This document shows positions 1-9,678 of a DNA stretch of 58,370 bases, one piece after another. The notes under the pieces are model-generated. The model worked only from the letters and a program-made list of their open reading frames with translations. It made no database searches and was not told the origin of the DNA. Both the position numbers and the translations under genes were made by a program. This DNA comes from Pelagibacteraceae bacterium AG-422-D23 (lineage in GTDB: Bacteria > Pseudomonadota > Alphaproteobacteria > Pelagibacterales > Pelagibacteraceae), in the NCBI GenBank assembly GCA_003213615.1, contig QCMQ01000006.1, positions 1 to 58,370 of the forward strand, read 5' to 3'. Positions within the stretch are counted from its first letter, which is position 1; every line of letters starts with the position of its first letter.

Positions 1-1
1 T

Positions 2-937
2 GATCAGGCGAATTTAAATTATTTAGATACAGCAAATAAAAAAAATAATTACAATATAAAAAAAATAGAAGGACAAAATTATTTAATTGATGGCACTTCA
101 TTTAATGCAAATTCTTTAATTTCGAATTTACTGGATACTAATGATAAAAAAGAAAATAATTTTTTTGAAAATAACGTAAGTTTCGACCTAAATTTTGAGG
201 AAGTTTATTTTGATAAAATGTATTTTGTTAAGAATCTAAAAGGAAAAATAAACATTATTAATAATAAAGTAGATGAAGCAGATATTTTGGCCTTTTATAA
301 CAAATCACAAAATATAAGATTTACAATTAAAACAAATGATCAAGGTGAAAAAATTACCACTCTTTTCTCATCCAAGGCAAAACCCTTAGTAGATAGATAT
401 AATTTCATTAAAGGATTTAAAGATGACAGCGAAGGATATTTAGACTTTTATTCTCTGAAAAAAGATGGAGTTTCAACTTCTAAATTAGTGATTGATAATT
501 TTAAAGTTAAAGAAATTCCAGCACTAGCCAAGTTGTTGGCTCTTGCATCACTTCAAGGAATAGCAGACTTACTTACAGGAGAAGGGATAAGATTTACAGA
601 TTTTGAAATGACCTTTTCTAACAAAAATAAAGTTATGACAATTGAAGAATTATATGCAATTGGACCAGCAATATCTATTTTACTGGAAGGCTATGTTGCA
701 GAAGATAATTTAGTAAGTTTAAGGGGCACGTTGGTTCCTGCAACCACAATAAATAGATCTATCGCCTCAATACCTTTATTAGGAGATTTACTCATTGGAA
801 AGAAGGTTGGTGAAGGTGTTTTTGGAGTTAGCTTTAAAATTAAAGGTCTCCCTAAAAAATTAGAAACTACAGTAAACCCTATAAAAACTTTAACACCCAG
901 ATTTATTACTAGAACTTTAGAAAAAATTAAAAAATAG
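2..937 (+). CDS. AsmA-like / DUF3971-type envelope protein, C-terminal part (5' end outside window)
   Basis: The reading frame is open from base 2, so the gene starts upstream of the window and the first ATG at 218 is internal. The last ~110 residues look like the AsmA-like C-terminal domain: a stretch reading GTLVPATTINRSIASIPLLG, then GVFGVSFKIKG and a VNPIKTLTPRF tail. In this family that region follows long beta-rich repeats and the protein is thought to span the periplasm and act in outer-membrane lipid transport or homeostasis. That role is known for the family, not shown here. The stop codon abuts the stop of the convergent tyrS with no spacer. Confidence 0.7.
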   Translation, partial: DQANLNYLDTANKKNNYNIKKIEGQNYLIDGTSFNANSLISNLLDTNDKKENNFFENNVSFDLNFEEVYFDKMYFVKNLKGKINIINNKVDEADILAFYNKSQNIRFTIKTNDQGEKITTLFSSKAKPLVDRYNFIKGFKDDSEGYLDFYSLKKDGVSTSKLVIDNFKVKEIPALAKLLALASLQGIADLLTGEGIRFTDFEMTFSNKNKVMTIEELYAIGPAISILLEGYVAEDNLVSLRGTLVPATTINRSIASIPLLGDLLIGKKVGEGVFGVSFKIKGLPKKLETTVNPIKTLTPRFITRTLEKIKK

Positions 938-2167
938 TTAATTTAATTCTATTTTAATATGTCTTTTTTTTCCGAGGGAAAGTTTAAGATAATTATCTTT
1001 AAATAGATTTTTATTAATTTTAAATTTTTCATCTGAAATAACATTGTCATTTATTTTAACCGCATTCCCTTTTAAAAGTCTTCTGATTTCGCTTTTTGAG
1101 TTTTCTAATTTAGTTAACAAAACAAGGTCTACTATATTGATTTTTTCCTCTATTTTCTTGAGTTGAATATTTACTTTTGGCAAGTTTGAACCAAGAGAGT
1201 TTCCTGAAAAAGCTTCTTTTGCTGCCTGTTCAGAATTTTTAGCTGCTTCTTTTCCATGTAACATTTCTGTAGTTTTATTAGCAAGTAGTATTTTTAATTC
1301 ATTTATATCTTTATCTTTAATTGTTTCTATTTCTTTAATTTCAATTTCAGTAAACATTTTTAAAAAATTAATTACATCTCTATCATCTACGTTTCTCCAA
1401 AACTGCCAATAATCATAAGCTGATAAGTATTTTTTATCTAACCAAATAGCCCCATTTTCAGTTTTTCCCATTTTAGCACCAGATGCTAGTGTAATTAAGG
1501 GTGTTGTTAAACCAAAGGTTTGATTATTAGAATATCTTTTTATAAGTTCGACACCATTAACAATGTTACCCCATTGATCTGAACCTCCGATTTGTAAGAC
1601 ACAATTTTCTTTTTTATTTAATTCAAGAAAATCATATGCTTGTAAAATCATATAATTAAACTCCATATAGCTTAGAGATTGTTCTCTATCTAATCTGAGT
1701 TTTACACTATCAAATGTTAGCATTCTATTTATAGTGAAATGTTTTCCAATATCTCTTAAAAATGAAATATAATTTAAATCTTTAAGCCAAGTATAATTAT
1801 TTACAAATATTGGTTTTGTATTTGGGTCTTCATTATCTAAAAATTTTTTTAAAATATTTTTGATATTTTTGATATTTTTTTCTATTTCTTCTTCACTTAA
1901 TATTTTTCTAGTTTTGTCTTTACCAGACGGATCACCAATTCTTGTAGTTCCTCCACCAAGTAAAACTATTGGTCGATGCCCATTTTTTTGAAGTAGTCGT
2001 AAACACATTATTTGCAATAAGCTGCCCACATGTAAGCTTTCAGCCGTACAATCAAAACCTATATAACCTTTGATCTTTTTTTCATCTAATTGTTTAGATA
2101 ATTCATCTTCACTTGTGCACTGATAGAAAAAACCTCTATCTTTAAATTCTTTTAAAAATTTATTCAT
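938..2167 (-). CDS. tyrS: Tyrosyl-tRNA synthetase
   Basis: Class I aminoacyl-tRNA synthetase that charges tRNA-Tyr with tyrosine in the cytoplasm. The 409 residues match the usual bacterial length. The HIGH-type signature is HVGS at about residues 46-49, and the KMSKS-type loop reads KMGKT near residue 235. The tyrosine-pocket segment includes GGSDQWGN. The last ~65 residues form an S4 RNA-binding domain (LLTKLENSKSEIRRLL). It is convergent with the AsmA-like gene and divergent from anmK, with 45 bases between the two start codons. Identification is secure. Confidence 0.95.
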   Translation of the reverse strand: MNKFLKEFKDRGFFYQCTSEDELSKQLDEKKIKGYIGFDCTAESLHVGSLLQIMCLRLLQKNGHRPIVLLGGGTTRIGDPSGKDKTRKILSEEEIEKNIKNIKNILKKFLDNEDPNTKPIFVNNYTWLKDLNYISFLRDIGKHFTINRMLTFDSVKLRLDREQSLSYMEFNYMILQAYDFLELNKKENCVLQIGGSDQWGNIVNGVELIKRYSNNQTFGLTTPLITLASGAKMGKTENGAIWLDKKYLSAYDYWQFWRNVDDRDVINFLKMFTEIEIKEIETIKDKDINELKILLANKTTEMLHGKEAAKNSEQAAKEAFSGNSLGSNLPKVNIQLKKIEEKINIVDLVLLTKLENSKSEIRRLLKGNAVKINDNVISDEKFKINKNLFKDNYLKLSLGKKRHIKIELN

Positions 2168-2212
2168 AAGTTTATAGTTACAATATACAAATTTTTTTTA
2201 AAAAACATATCA

Positions 2213-3355
2213 ATGAAAAAAAAATTATATACTGCAATTGGACTAATGAGCGGAACATCTATGGATGGTATCGATTTATCTATAATTAGTTCAGATGGAT
2301 ACGATGAATTTTCAAACATTTTAGATGATTATTATGAGTATGATAAAAATCTTCAGGAACAGTTAATTCGATTAAGAGATTTAGTCTTAACAAAGAAAGA
2401 TCTTTTACAAAATTCAGAAAAATTAAGAGAATTAGAGCGTAATTTAACTCTTTTTCATGCTGATGCAGTGAGTCAATCATTAAAAAAATATAGAGAACCT
2501 ATTGATATGATAGGTTTTCATGGTCAAACAATTTTTCATAACCCACATGAGAAAATTACCAATCAATTAGGAGATGGGAAATTGTTATCTCAAATCGTCA
2601 AAAAAAAAGTCATTTATGATTTTAGACAAGCTGATATACAAAATAATGGTCAAGGCGCTCCTTTAACACCAATTTTTCATCATATTTTATCAAAAAAAAT
2701 TAATCAAAATTTTAATATTAAATTTCCAATAGGTTTCTTAAATATTGGTGGCATCGCAAATGTTACAAAAGTTATTAATGATTCAGATAATTTTCAAAAT
2801 AACCTTTCTGCTTTTGATATAGGTCCAGGTAATTGTTTAATTGATGAATGGGTAAGAAATAATTCCAATAAAAAACTTGATAAAAATGGTGAACTATCCA
2901 AAGTAGGGAAAGTTGATCAATTAATTCTAAATCAGGCAATAGATAATTTTAAAATAAATTCTTACTCCCAGTCATTGGATATTAAAAATTTTGATGTATC
3001 TTTTGCAAGAGGTTTATCTTTAGAAGATGGTTGTGCTACTATAACAGATTTTACAGCATATTTGATCGCTGAAGGATTAAAACATATTAGCCAAAAAAAT
3101 ATTATTACATTTTTACTTTGTGGTGGTGGTAGAAAAAATAGTAATTTAATTAATCGTATAAAAAATTATATATCAAATGAAAATGATATTACTTTGGAAA
3201 TTATAGATAATTATAATTTAAATGGTGATTATATTGAATCTCAGGCATTTGGATTTTTAGCTATAAGGTCTTTTTTAAATTTACCAATTTCTTTTAGCAC
3301 AACAACTGGATGTAAAGAATTTACAGTGGGTGGAAAACTGGTAGAAAATTTTTAA
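2213..3355 (+). CDS. anmK: Anhydro-N-acetylmuramic acid kinase
   Basis: Phosphorylates and opens 1,6-anhydro-MurNAc to MurNAc-6-phosphate during cell-wall recycling. The N-terminus has the family signature GLMSGTSMDGID (about residues 11-22), followed by IGFHGQTIFHNP and the sugar-kinase-like motifs GFLNIGGIANVT and DIGPGN. The C-terminal LLCGGGRKN is typical of the actin-like ATPase fold. At 380 residues it is full length. It diverges from tyrS, a neighbourhood common in proteobacteria, and its stop codon overlaps the stop of the following convergent hydrolase gene. Confidence 0.93.
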   Translation: MKKKLYTAIGLMSGTSMDGIDLSIISSDGYDEFSNILDDYYEYDKNLQEQLIRLRDLVLTKKDLLQNSEKLRELERNLTLFHADAVSQSLKKYREPIDMIGFHGQTIFHNPHEKITNQLGDGKLLSQIVKKKVIYDFRQADIQNNGQGAPLTPIFHHILSKKINQNFNIKFPIGFLNIGGIANVTKVINDSDNFQNNLSAFDIGPGNCLIDEWVRNNSNKKLDKNGELSKVGKVDQLILNQAIDNFKINSYSQSLDIKNFDVSFARGLSLEDGCATITDFTAYLIAEGLKHISQKNIITFLLCGGGRKNSNLINRIKNYISNENDITLEIIDNYNLNGDYIESQAFGFLAIRSFLNLPISFSTTTGCKEFTVGGKLVENF

Positions 3356-4008
3356 TAAAGTGCTGTTTCTTTTTTTATATATTTATCAAGATGTTTAACT
3401 AAAGCATCACTTGTTTTTGAAAAGAAATGATTAGCATCTGATATTGCATTAAATTCTACCTTAATTCCTTTTTGAGCACTTAATCTTTTATCTAATTCTA
3501 CAATATGTTCTAATGGTACTAATTCATCTTTTTTACCATAAGCAACCAAGCCTGAAGTCGGACATGGAGAAAGAAAAGAAAAATCATAAACATTAGGTTG
3601 AGGTGAAATAGCTATAAATCTGTTTATTTCAGGTCTTCTCATTAATAATTGCATTGCAATCAAAGATCCAAATGAAAATCCTGAAACCCAACATTGCGAA
3701 TTGTCAAAATTTTCTCTTTCTAACCAATCTAAAGCCGCTGCTGCATCAGCAAGTTCGCCTTGACCATTATCAAATTCTCCATCGCTTTTTCCAACACCTC
3801 TAAAATTTACTCTGCAAACGGAAAAATCGTTATCCATAAATGTATGAAAAGTATCTACTACTACTTTATTATTCATAGTTCCTCCATATTGAGGATGAGG
3901 TTGTAATACCAAAGCAATTGGGGAAGTATTTTTTTTACTTTTATAATATTTAGCCTCAAGTCTTCCTGCAGGACCAGGTATAAATATTTCTAAAATTTTA
4001 TTATCCAT
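3352..4008 (-). CDS. Alpha/beta hydrolase (COG2945-type)
   Basis: A 218-residue single-domain alpha/beta hydrolase. The nucleophile elbow is GFSFGS (about residues 109-114). The likely acid and base are the Asp of GKKDELVP and the His of DANHFF near the C-terminus. An early QPHPQYGGTMNN stretch and NFRGVGKSDG are characteristic of a small cytoplasmic hydrolase family of unknown substrate. There is no signal peptide. Its stop overlaps the anmK stop. It diverges from iscR across a 137-base region that holds the IscR operator. Confidence 0.8.
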   Translation of the reverse strand: MDNKILEIFIPGPAGRLEAKYYKSKKNTSPIALVLQPHPQYGGTMNNKVVVDTFHTFMDNDFSVCRVNFRGVGKSDGEFDNGQGELADAAAALDWLERENFDNSQCWVSGFSFGSLIAMQLLMRRPEINRFIAISPQPNVYDFSFLSPCPTSGLVAYGKKDELVPLEHIVELDKRLSAQKGIKVEFNAISDANHFFSKTSDALVKHLDKYIKKETALY

Positions 4009-4090
4009 AAGCGATATTGATTATTATTCTCAAAAAAAATGTACGTTTATCACAAGTCAGCGACAATATGTTAGTTTTTTTTTATACTCT

Positions 4091-4115
4091 AAACTTGACC
4101 ATTTTAGTCAAGTAT
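4091..4115 (+). promoter_or_regulatory. Type 1 IscR operator
   Basis: A perfect 7-base inverted repeat, ACTTGAC (4093-4099) and GTCAAGT (4107-4113), with a 7-base A/T-rich spacer. The 25 bases agree with the published E. coli type 1 IscR consensus (ATASYYGACTRWWWYAGTCRRSTAT, from memory) at 23 positions. It lies 30 bases upstream of iscR and overlaps the apparent -35 element. This fits autorepression by the [2Fe-2S] form of IscR. Binding is inferred. Confidence 0.85.
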
Positions 4116-4122
4116 GTATAAA
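4095..4122 (+). promoter_or_regulatory. Promoter of the iscR-suf operon
   Basis: A -35-like TTGACC (4095-4100) and a -10-like TATAAA (4117-4122) are separated by 16 bases. This places transcription start near 4129, about 17 bases before the iscR ATG. The -35 hexamer lies inside the IscR operator, so a bound regulator would block polymerase. Confidence 0.6.
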
Positions 4123-4145
4123 AACCTTTATTTTAAGGGTAAAAA

Positions 4146-4571
4146 ATGAAACTTACATCAAAAGGAAGATATGCTGTAATGGCATTAGTTGATTTAGCTA
4201 GGTTTGATAACATCAATCCAGTATCACTAAGAGATATATCATTGAGACAAGGTATATCTTTAGATTACCTAGAGCAAATTTTTTCTAAATTAAAAAAAAA
4301 CGAAATTGTTAAAAGTATAAGAGGAACGCAGGGAGGGTACGTTCTTAATAAAAATCCAAATGATATAAAATTAACAAATATTTTCCATGCTGTAGATGAG
4401 AAAGTAAAAACTGTTCAATGTAAAAAAGAATCAAAAAGAGGATGCAATGGTAAAGCCACAAAATGTATAACTCACAATCTTTGGGATGAATTAGAGATTC
4501 ACATAAATACATTCTTTGAAAATAAAAGCTTAAAAGATTTGTTAAATAACAATAAAGAAACAAGAGTTTAG
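4146..4571 (+). CDS. iscR: Rrf2-family iron-sulfur regulator IscR
   Basis: A winged-helix transcription factor of the Rrf2 family that senses cellular Fe-S status. The HTH lies in residues ~1-65 ([18 protein letters not shown], then RGTQGGYVL). The cluster ligands are Cys92, Cys100 and Cys107, with His110 placed like the His ligand of E. coli IscR. At 141 residues it is slightly short of E. coli IscR. It heads the suf operon; its stop is one base before the sufB ATG. The operator at 4091-4115 supports autoregulation and control of sufBCDSUTA. Confidence 0.92.
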   Translation: MKLTSKGRYAVMALVDLARFDNINPVSLRDISLRQGISLDYLEQIFSKLKKNEIVKSIRGTQGGYVLNKNPNDIKLTNIFHAVDEKVKTVQCKKESKRGCNGKATKCITHNLWDELEIHINTFFENKSLKDLLNNNKETRV

Positions 4572-4572
4572 A

Positions 4573-6015
4573 ATGGATAACAGACAAAAAGAGATAAATA
4601 ATTTAAAAGACTATAAATATGGTTTTTCGACAGACATAGAAAATATTCAAGCCCCAAAAGGTTTGAATGAAGATGTCATTAAATTTATATCTAATATTAA
4701 AAAAGAACCTGCATGGATGCTTGAGTTTAGACTAAAAGCTTTTGAAAGATTTAAAGTATTAAAAGAGCCAGATTGGCAGAAACCTAAATTTCCAAAAATA
4801 GATTATCAAGATTTATATTATTACTCTGCACCTAAAAGCATGAAAGATAAGCCAAAAAGCTTAGATGAACTGGATCCTAAACTTCTAGAAACTTATAAAA
4901 AACTTGGAATTCCTTTGCAAGAACAAGCGAGATTAAATGGAATAGCTGTTGATGCTGTATTTGATTCAGTTTCTGTAGCTACCACCTTTAAAGATGAACT
5001 AACTAAACAAGGAATAATATTTTGCCCTATATCAGAGGCAATTCAAAATCACCCTGAATTAGTCAAAAAATATTTAGGATCTGTAATTCCAACAAGTGAT
5101 CATTTTTTTGCAACATTAAATTCAGCAGTTTTTACAGATGGTTCTTTTGTATACATTCCAGAGGGTGTTAGGTGTCCAATGGAACTATCAACCTATTTTA
5201 GAATTAATGCCTCTAATACAGGTCAATTTGAAAGAACTTTAATTATTGCAGACAAAGGAAGTTATGTTAGTTACTTAGAAGGATGCACAGCTCCAATGAG
5301 AGATGAAAATCAATTACATGCTGCTAATGTAGAATTAATTGCACTTGATGACGCGGAAATAAAATATTCAACAGTACAAAATTGGTATCCAGGCGATAAA
5401 GATGGAAAAGGTGGAATTTATAATTTTGTAACAAAAAGAGGTTTGTGCAAAGGAAAAAATTCTAAAATTTCCTGGACTCAAGTTGAAACAGGTTCCGCAA
5501 TTACCTGGAAGTATCCAAGTTGTATTCTAAAAGGAGATAATTCTGTTGGTGAGTTTTATTCAATAGCCATTACTAACAACCACCAGAAAGCAGATACAGG
5601 TACCAAAATGATCCATTTAGGCAAAAATACTAAAAGTAAAATAATTTCGAAAGGAATATCAGCCGGTAGTTCAGATATGACCTATAGAGGTTTAGTTGAT
5701 ATTTCATCAAAAGCCAAAAATTCAACTAATTATACTCAGTGCGACTCTTTATTAATGGGTAACAAATGTGGAGCTCACACTGTGCCTTATATTAAAAATA
5801 AAAATTCTGAGTCAAATATTGCTCACGAGGCAACCACATCCAAGATAAGTGAAGAGCAGTTACATTATTGCCAACAAAGAGGATTAAATCCAGAGGAAGC
5901 AGTCGGCTTAATTGTTAACGGTTTTTGTAAGGAAGTGTTGCAACAACTGCCTATGGAATTTGCTGTAGAAGCACAAAAACTTGTAGGTATCAGTTTGGAA
6001 GGAAGTGTAGGCTAA
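4573..6015 (+). CDS. sufB: Fe-S cluster assembly protein SufB
   Basis: Scaffold subunit of the SufBCD complex, on which Fe-S clusters are built in the cytoplasm. The 480 residues cover the usual SufB length. Diagnostic stretches include [35 protein letters not shown] and, near the end, [13 protein letters not shown]. The conserved Cys of QCDSLLMG is present. It overlaps sufC by one base (TAATG), which implies translational coupling. Confidence 0.96.
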   Translation: MDNRQKEINNLKDYKYGFSTDIENIQAPKGLNEDVIKFISNIKKEPAWMLEFRLKAFERFKVLKEPDWQKPKFPKIDYQDLYYYSAPKSMKDKPKSLDELDPKLLETYKKLGIPLQEQARLNGIAVDAVFDSVSVATTFKDELTKQGIIFCPISEAIQNHPELVKKYLGSVIPTSDHFFATLNSAVFTDGSFVYIPEGVRCPMELSTYFRINASNTGQFERTLIIADKGSYVSYLEGCTAPMRDENQLHAANVELIALDDAEIKYSTVQNWYPGDKDGKGGIYNFVTKRGLCKGKNSKISWTQVETGSAITWKYPSCILKGDNSVGEFYSIAITNNHQKADTGTKMIHLGKNTKSKIISKGISAGSSDMTYRGLVDISSKAKNSTNYTQCDSLLMGNKCGAHTVPYIKNKNSESNIAHEATTSKISEEQLHYCQQRGLNPEEAVGLIVNGFCKEVLQQLPMEFAVEAQKLVGISLEGSVG

Positions 6016-6749
6016 TGCTTAAAATAAATAATTTAAATGCAACGATTGATAATAAGTCTATTTTAAATGGGCTATCCTTAGATATAAATCCTGGTGAGGT
6101 TCATGCAATTATGGGTCCTAATGGATCTGGAAAAAGTACTTTGTCCAACATTTTATCAGGAAAAAAAGGCTATGAAGTTTCAGGGGAAGTTCTTTTTGAA
6201 GAAAAAGATTTATTTGAACTTGAAACAGAGGAAAGAGCACACAAGGGTATATTTTTAGCTTTCCAATATCCTTTAGAAATTCCTGGCGTAAATACAAATA
6301 TATTTTTAAAAACTTCTTTGAATGCTGTAAGAAAAGCAAGAGGCGAGAAAGAGTTAGATGCTATTGAATTTCTAAAATTAGTTAAAGAAAAATCTAAAGA
6401 ACTAAAATTTGATGAAGAAAAACTAAACAGACAATTAAATGTTGGTTTTTCTGGAGGAGAAAAAAAGAAAAACGAAATTTTACAAATGTCGTTGTTAGCT
6501 CCAAAATTATCAATCTTAGATGAGACTGATTCTGGTTTAGATATTGATGCTTTAAAGATTGTTGCAGATGGAGTTAACACGTTGAGAGATAAAAACAATT
6601 CATTTTTAATTATCACACACTACCAGAGATTACTTGATTACATAAAACCTGACTTTGTTCACGTTTTGATGAATGGAAAAATTGTAAAATCTGGTGGTCC
6701 AGATTTAGCTTTAGAATTAGAAAAAAAAGGATATGAAAACTTTAATTAA
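6015..6749 (+). CDS. sufC: Fe-S cluster assembly ATPase SufC
   Basis: ABC-type ATPase of the SufBCD complex. It drives conformational change during cluster assembly and is not a transporter. Walker A is GPNGSGKST (residues ~34-42), the signature region is VGFSGGEKKKNE, and Walker B is LSILDETDSGLD. The length of 244 residues is typical. It sits between sufB (one-base overlap) and sufD (next base after the stop). Confidence 0.96.
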   Translation: MLKINNLNATIDNKSILNGLSLDINPGEVHAIMGPNGSGKSTLSNILSGKKGYEVSGEVLFEEKDLFELETEERAHKGIFLAFQYPLEIPGVNTNIFLKTSLNAVRKARGEKELDAIEFLKLVKEKSKELKFDEEKLNRQLNVGFSGGEKKKNEILQMSLLAPKLSILDETDSGLDIDALKIVADGVNTLRDKNNSFLIITHYQRLLDYIKPDFVHVLMNGKIVKSGGPDLALELEKKGYENFN

Positions 6750-7997
6750 ATGAAAGAACAATTACAAAAAGATTTTGACAATAATATAAAAAATTTAAGT
6801 TTATCTCAAAAAGATATTGAAATAAAAAAATTTTGTTTAGACAATTTCATAGACAAAGGTTTTCCAAATAGAAAAGAGGAAGATTGGAAATTTTCAGATT
6901 TGAATCAAATAATAAAAAATAATATTGGAGAACTTAGTTTTTATAATGACCAAACATCTACTAGTAAAGTTGATACATCTGTATTTGTAGATGGATTAGA
7001 GCATAATAAAATAGTTTTTATAAATGGTAGAATTGAAAAAATTGATTTTGAATATGAAAAAAAAGATCAAATAGAAATAATTGATCAATCAGAAACTATT
7101 AATGAATTTAAAAATAGCAATTCATTATCTGACTTGAACAATGCTTTTACTAATAAATGTTTTAAAATATTGGTAAAAAAAGGTTATCAGTTAGTAAAAC
7201 CTCTAATTATTTATCATACAACAAATTCAAAAATTTGGTCTAAAAACATTAATTTACGACTTAATTTTGAACTAGATAAAGATAGCTCATTAAGATTAAT
7301 TGATTTGTTTAATGATACATCTGAAAAGAATTTTTTAAATATATTTTATAACTTTGAATTAAAGGAAAATGCAGTTTTAAAAAATTATAAAGTAGATAAA
7401 TTTGAAAATAAAAATATCAAGTATTCTTTTAATAATATTGATCAAGATAAGAACAGCATTTCTGAAACATTTATTTTATCCTCTGGATCAAATTTTTCTA
7501 AAAATGAGATAAATTGTAATTTAAATGGAGTTTACGCATCAGCTTTTGTAAATGGTGTTTTTTCATTGAATAATGATAAACACCATGAAATCAGATCAGT
7601 AATTAATCATTTAACTGAAAATACAAAAAGTTATCAACTAATCAAAAGTGTTTTAGATGAAAATTCTAAAGCAGTTTATCAAGGAAAAATATTTGTAAAT
7701 TCAGATGCTCAGAAAACTGACGGATATCAATTGAGTAAATCAATATTGCTAAATAAAGAGTCAGAGTTTAATGCTAAGCCCGAATTAGAAATTTATGCTG
7801 ATGATGTTAAATGTTCGCATGGTTCAGCTTCAGGTAGTTTGAATGAAGGTTCGATATTTTATTTAATGTCAAGAGGTTTAAGTTATCAACAATCAAGAGA
7901 GCTATTAATCAATGGTTTTTTGCTTGATGTTGTTGAAAAAATTACTGACTCAGAAATAAAAAACTTAATAAAAAATATGATTGGAATTGAAGAATGA
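6750..7997 (+). CDS. sufD: Fe-S cluster assembly protein SufD
   Basis: Partner of SufB in the SufBCD scaffold complex. The protein is 415 residues. The N-terminal half is divergent and Lys/Asn-rich. The C-terminal core keeps the family pattern: DENSKAVYQGKIFV, KTDGYQLSKSILL, CSHGSASGSL and FYLMSRGLSYQQSRELLINGF. It follows the sufC stop directly and overlaps sufS by four bases (ATGA). Confidence 0.93.
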   Translation: MKEQLQKDFDNNIKNLSLSQKDIEIKKFCLDNFIDKGFPNRKEEDWKFSDLNQIIKNNIGELSFYNDQTSTSKVDTSVFVDGLEHNKIVFINGRIEKIDFEYEKKDQIEIIDQSETINEFKNSNSLSDLNNAFTNKCFKILVKKGYQLVKPLIIYHTTNSKIWSKNINLRLNFELDKDSSLRLIDLFNDTSEKNFLNIFYNFELKENAVLKNYKVDKFENKNIKYSFNNIDQDKNSISETFILSSGSNFSKNEINCNLNGVYASAFVNGVFSLNNDKHHEIRSVINHLTENTKSYQLIKSVLDENSKAVYQGKIFVNSDAQKTDGYQLSKSILLNKESEFNAKPELEIYADDVKCSHGSASGSLNEGSIFYLMSRGLSYQQSRELLINGFLLDVVEKITDSEIKNLIKNMIGIEE

Positions 7998-9211
7998 ATA
8001 TTGATCAGATAAAAAAAGAATTTCCTATTTTTGATGAAAAAATTCAAAATAATGATCTAGTTTATTTAGATAGTGCGAATTCATCTCAAAAACCTAAGAT
8101 AGTTGTGGATAGAATTAATGAATTTTATACCAAACAATTTTCAAATGTTGGCAGAAGTGTTCATTATCTTGCAGTTGCTGCTACTAATTTGTATGAAAAT
8201 ACAAGAACATCTGTTCAAAAATATATTAACGCTAAAGATAAAAATGAAATTGTCTTTACAAAAGGTGCTACTGAAGCATTAAATTTAGTTTCTAATACAT
8301 TGGGTCAAAGCTACTTACAGGAAGGTGATGAAGTATTAATTACAGAATTAGAACATCATTCAAATTATGTACCATGGCATTTCTTGAGGAAATCAAAAAA
8401 TATAAAAATTAATTTTGCTGAAATAAATGAAGAAGGTGAAATCACTCTTGAGGAAATAGAAAAAAAAATAACTCCAAAAACAAAATTAATTTCTATTACT
8501 CATCTGTCGAATGTAACAGGTGCAATTTTACCTGTAAAAGAAATTACCCAGCTTGCACATTCAAAAGGAATAATTGTTGTAGTCGATGGATGTCAGGGAG
8601 CGCCACATTTAAAATTAGATATGCAAGATTTAGATTGTGATTTCTATGCAATTTCATGTCACAAAATGTATGGACCTACAGGTTTAGGGGTTTTGTATGG
8701 TAAGAAAAAATGGTTAGAAGAATTACCTCCATACCAAGGTGGTGGAGGAATGATAAATGAAGTTAAAAAAGATATGATATCCTACGGTGAATTACCTAAT
8801 AAATACGAGGCTGGAACTATGGCTACAGCACAAGTAATTGCTTTTGATCAATCAATAAAATTTTTAGAAAGTATTGGTATCGAAAATGTCATGAAACACG
8901 AAGCAGACTTAGTTGAATACGGACAAGAGCTATTACAAAGAAATAACTCAGTTAAACTCATTGGAAATCCAAAAAATAAAGGAGGGGTTCTATCTTTCAC
9001 TATAGAAGGAGTTCACCCTCATGATATTGCAACTATCTTAGATGAAGACGGGGTTGCGATAAGAGCAGGACACCATTGTTGTCAAATTCTTCATGATAAA
9101 TTAAATATTCCAGCAAGTGCAAGAGCATCAGTTGGTATATATAATACAAAAGAAGATTTAGATCAGTTAAATGAGTCAATTAACAACTGTAAAAAAATAT
9201 TTAATCTATAA
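7994..9211 (+). CDS. sufS: Cysteine desulfurase SufS
   Basis: PLP enzyme that takes sulfur from cysteine as a persulfide and hands it to the scaffold. The PLP lysine is in AISCHKMYGPTG. The SufS-type active-site loop reads GHHCCQILHD, with a tandem Cys pair where most homologues have one. Other family segments are VYLDSANSSQKP and GRSVHYLA. It has 405 residues, as expected. It is followed by a SufU-type protein rather than sufE, so sulfur transfer probably goes through SufU. Confidence 0.95.
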   Translation: MNIDQIKKEFPIFDEKIQNNDLVYLDSANSSQKPKIVVDRINEFYTKQFSNVGRSVHYLAVAATNLYENTRTSVQKYINAKDKNEIVFTKGATEALNLVSNTLGQSYLQEGDEVLITELEHHSNYVPWHFLRKSKNIKINFAEINEEGEITLEEIEKKITPKTKLISITHLSNVTGAILPVKEITQLAHSKGIIVVVDGCQGAPHLKLDMQDLDCDFYAISCHKMYGPTGLGVLYGKKKWLEELPPYQGGGGMINEVKKDMISYGELPNKYEAGTMATAQVIAFDQSIKFLESIGIENVMKHEADLVEYGQELLQRNNSVKLIGNPKNKGGVLSFTIEGVHPHDIATILDEDGVAIRAGHHCCQILHDKLNIPASARASVGIYNTKEDLDQLNESINNCKKIFNL

Positions 9212-9675
9212 TGAATTTAAAAGAACTTTATCAAGAAATTATATTAGAACACGGCAAGAACCCTAGAAATCTTCGTAAGACAGAAGGCTTTAATAAAGAT
9301 GCTAAAGGAAACAATCCTTTGTGTGGAGATAATGTACATCTTTATTTAAAATTAAACGGACAAAGAATTGTAGAGGATATTTCTTTTGAAGGTAGCGGAT
9401 GTGCAATTTCAATGGCATCAGCTTCCATAATGACAGATTTAATTAAAGGAAAAAATGAGCATGAGGCTAAAGAGATAGTTGAGGATTTTTTAGGCATGAT
9501 TAAAGAAAATCCACAATTAGAATCAGAAAATTTAGATGAAGATGAAAAAACTAAGTTGATGAGTTTATCCGGAGTAAAACAGTATCCAATGAGAGTTAAG
9601 TGTGCAACACTATCATGGCATACTTTAGTTTCTGCTTTTGATGAAGATAAAGAAGAGGTAAAAACAGAGAATTAA
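9211..9675 (+). CDS. sufU: SufU-type Fe-S scaffold / sulfur-transfer protein
   Basis: An IscU-fold protein that receives sulfur from SufS. Putative zinc or cluster ligands are Cys38 and Asp40 (NPLCGDN), Cys64 (GSGCAISM) and Cys131 (VKCATLSWHTL). The insertion before the last Cys (LMSLSGVKQYPMRVKC) separates SufU from IscU. SufU proteins are best known as zinc-dependent sulfurtransferases in Gram-positive bacteria; a SufU here instead of SufE is worth noting. It overlaps sufS by one base. Confidence 0.88.
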   Translation: MNLKELYQEIILEHGKNPRNLRKTEGFNKDAKGNNPLCGDNVHLYLKLNGQRIVEDISFEGSGCAISMASASIMTDLIKGKNEHEAKEIVEDFLGMIKENPQLESENLDEDEKTKLMSLSGVKQYPMRVKCATLSWHTLVSAFDEDKEEVKTEN

Positions 9676-9678
9676 AAT

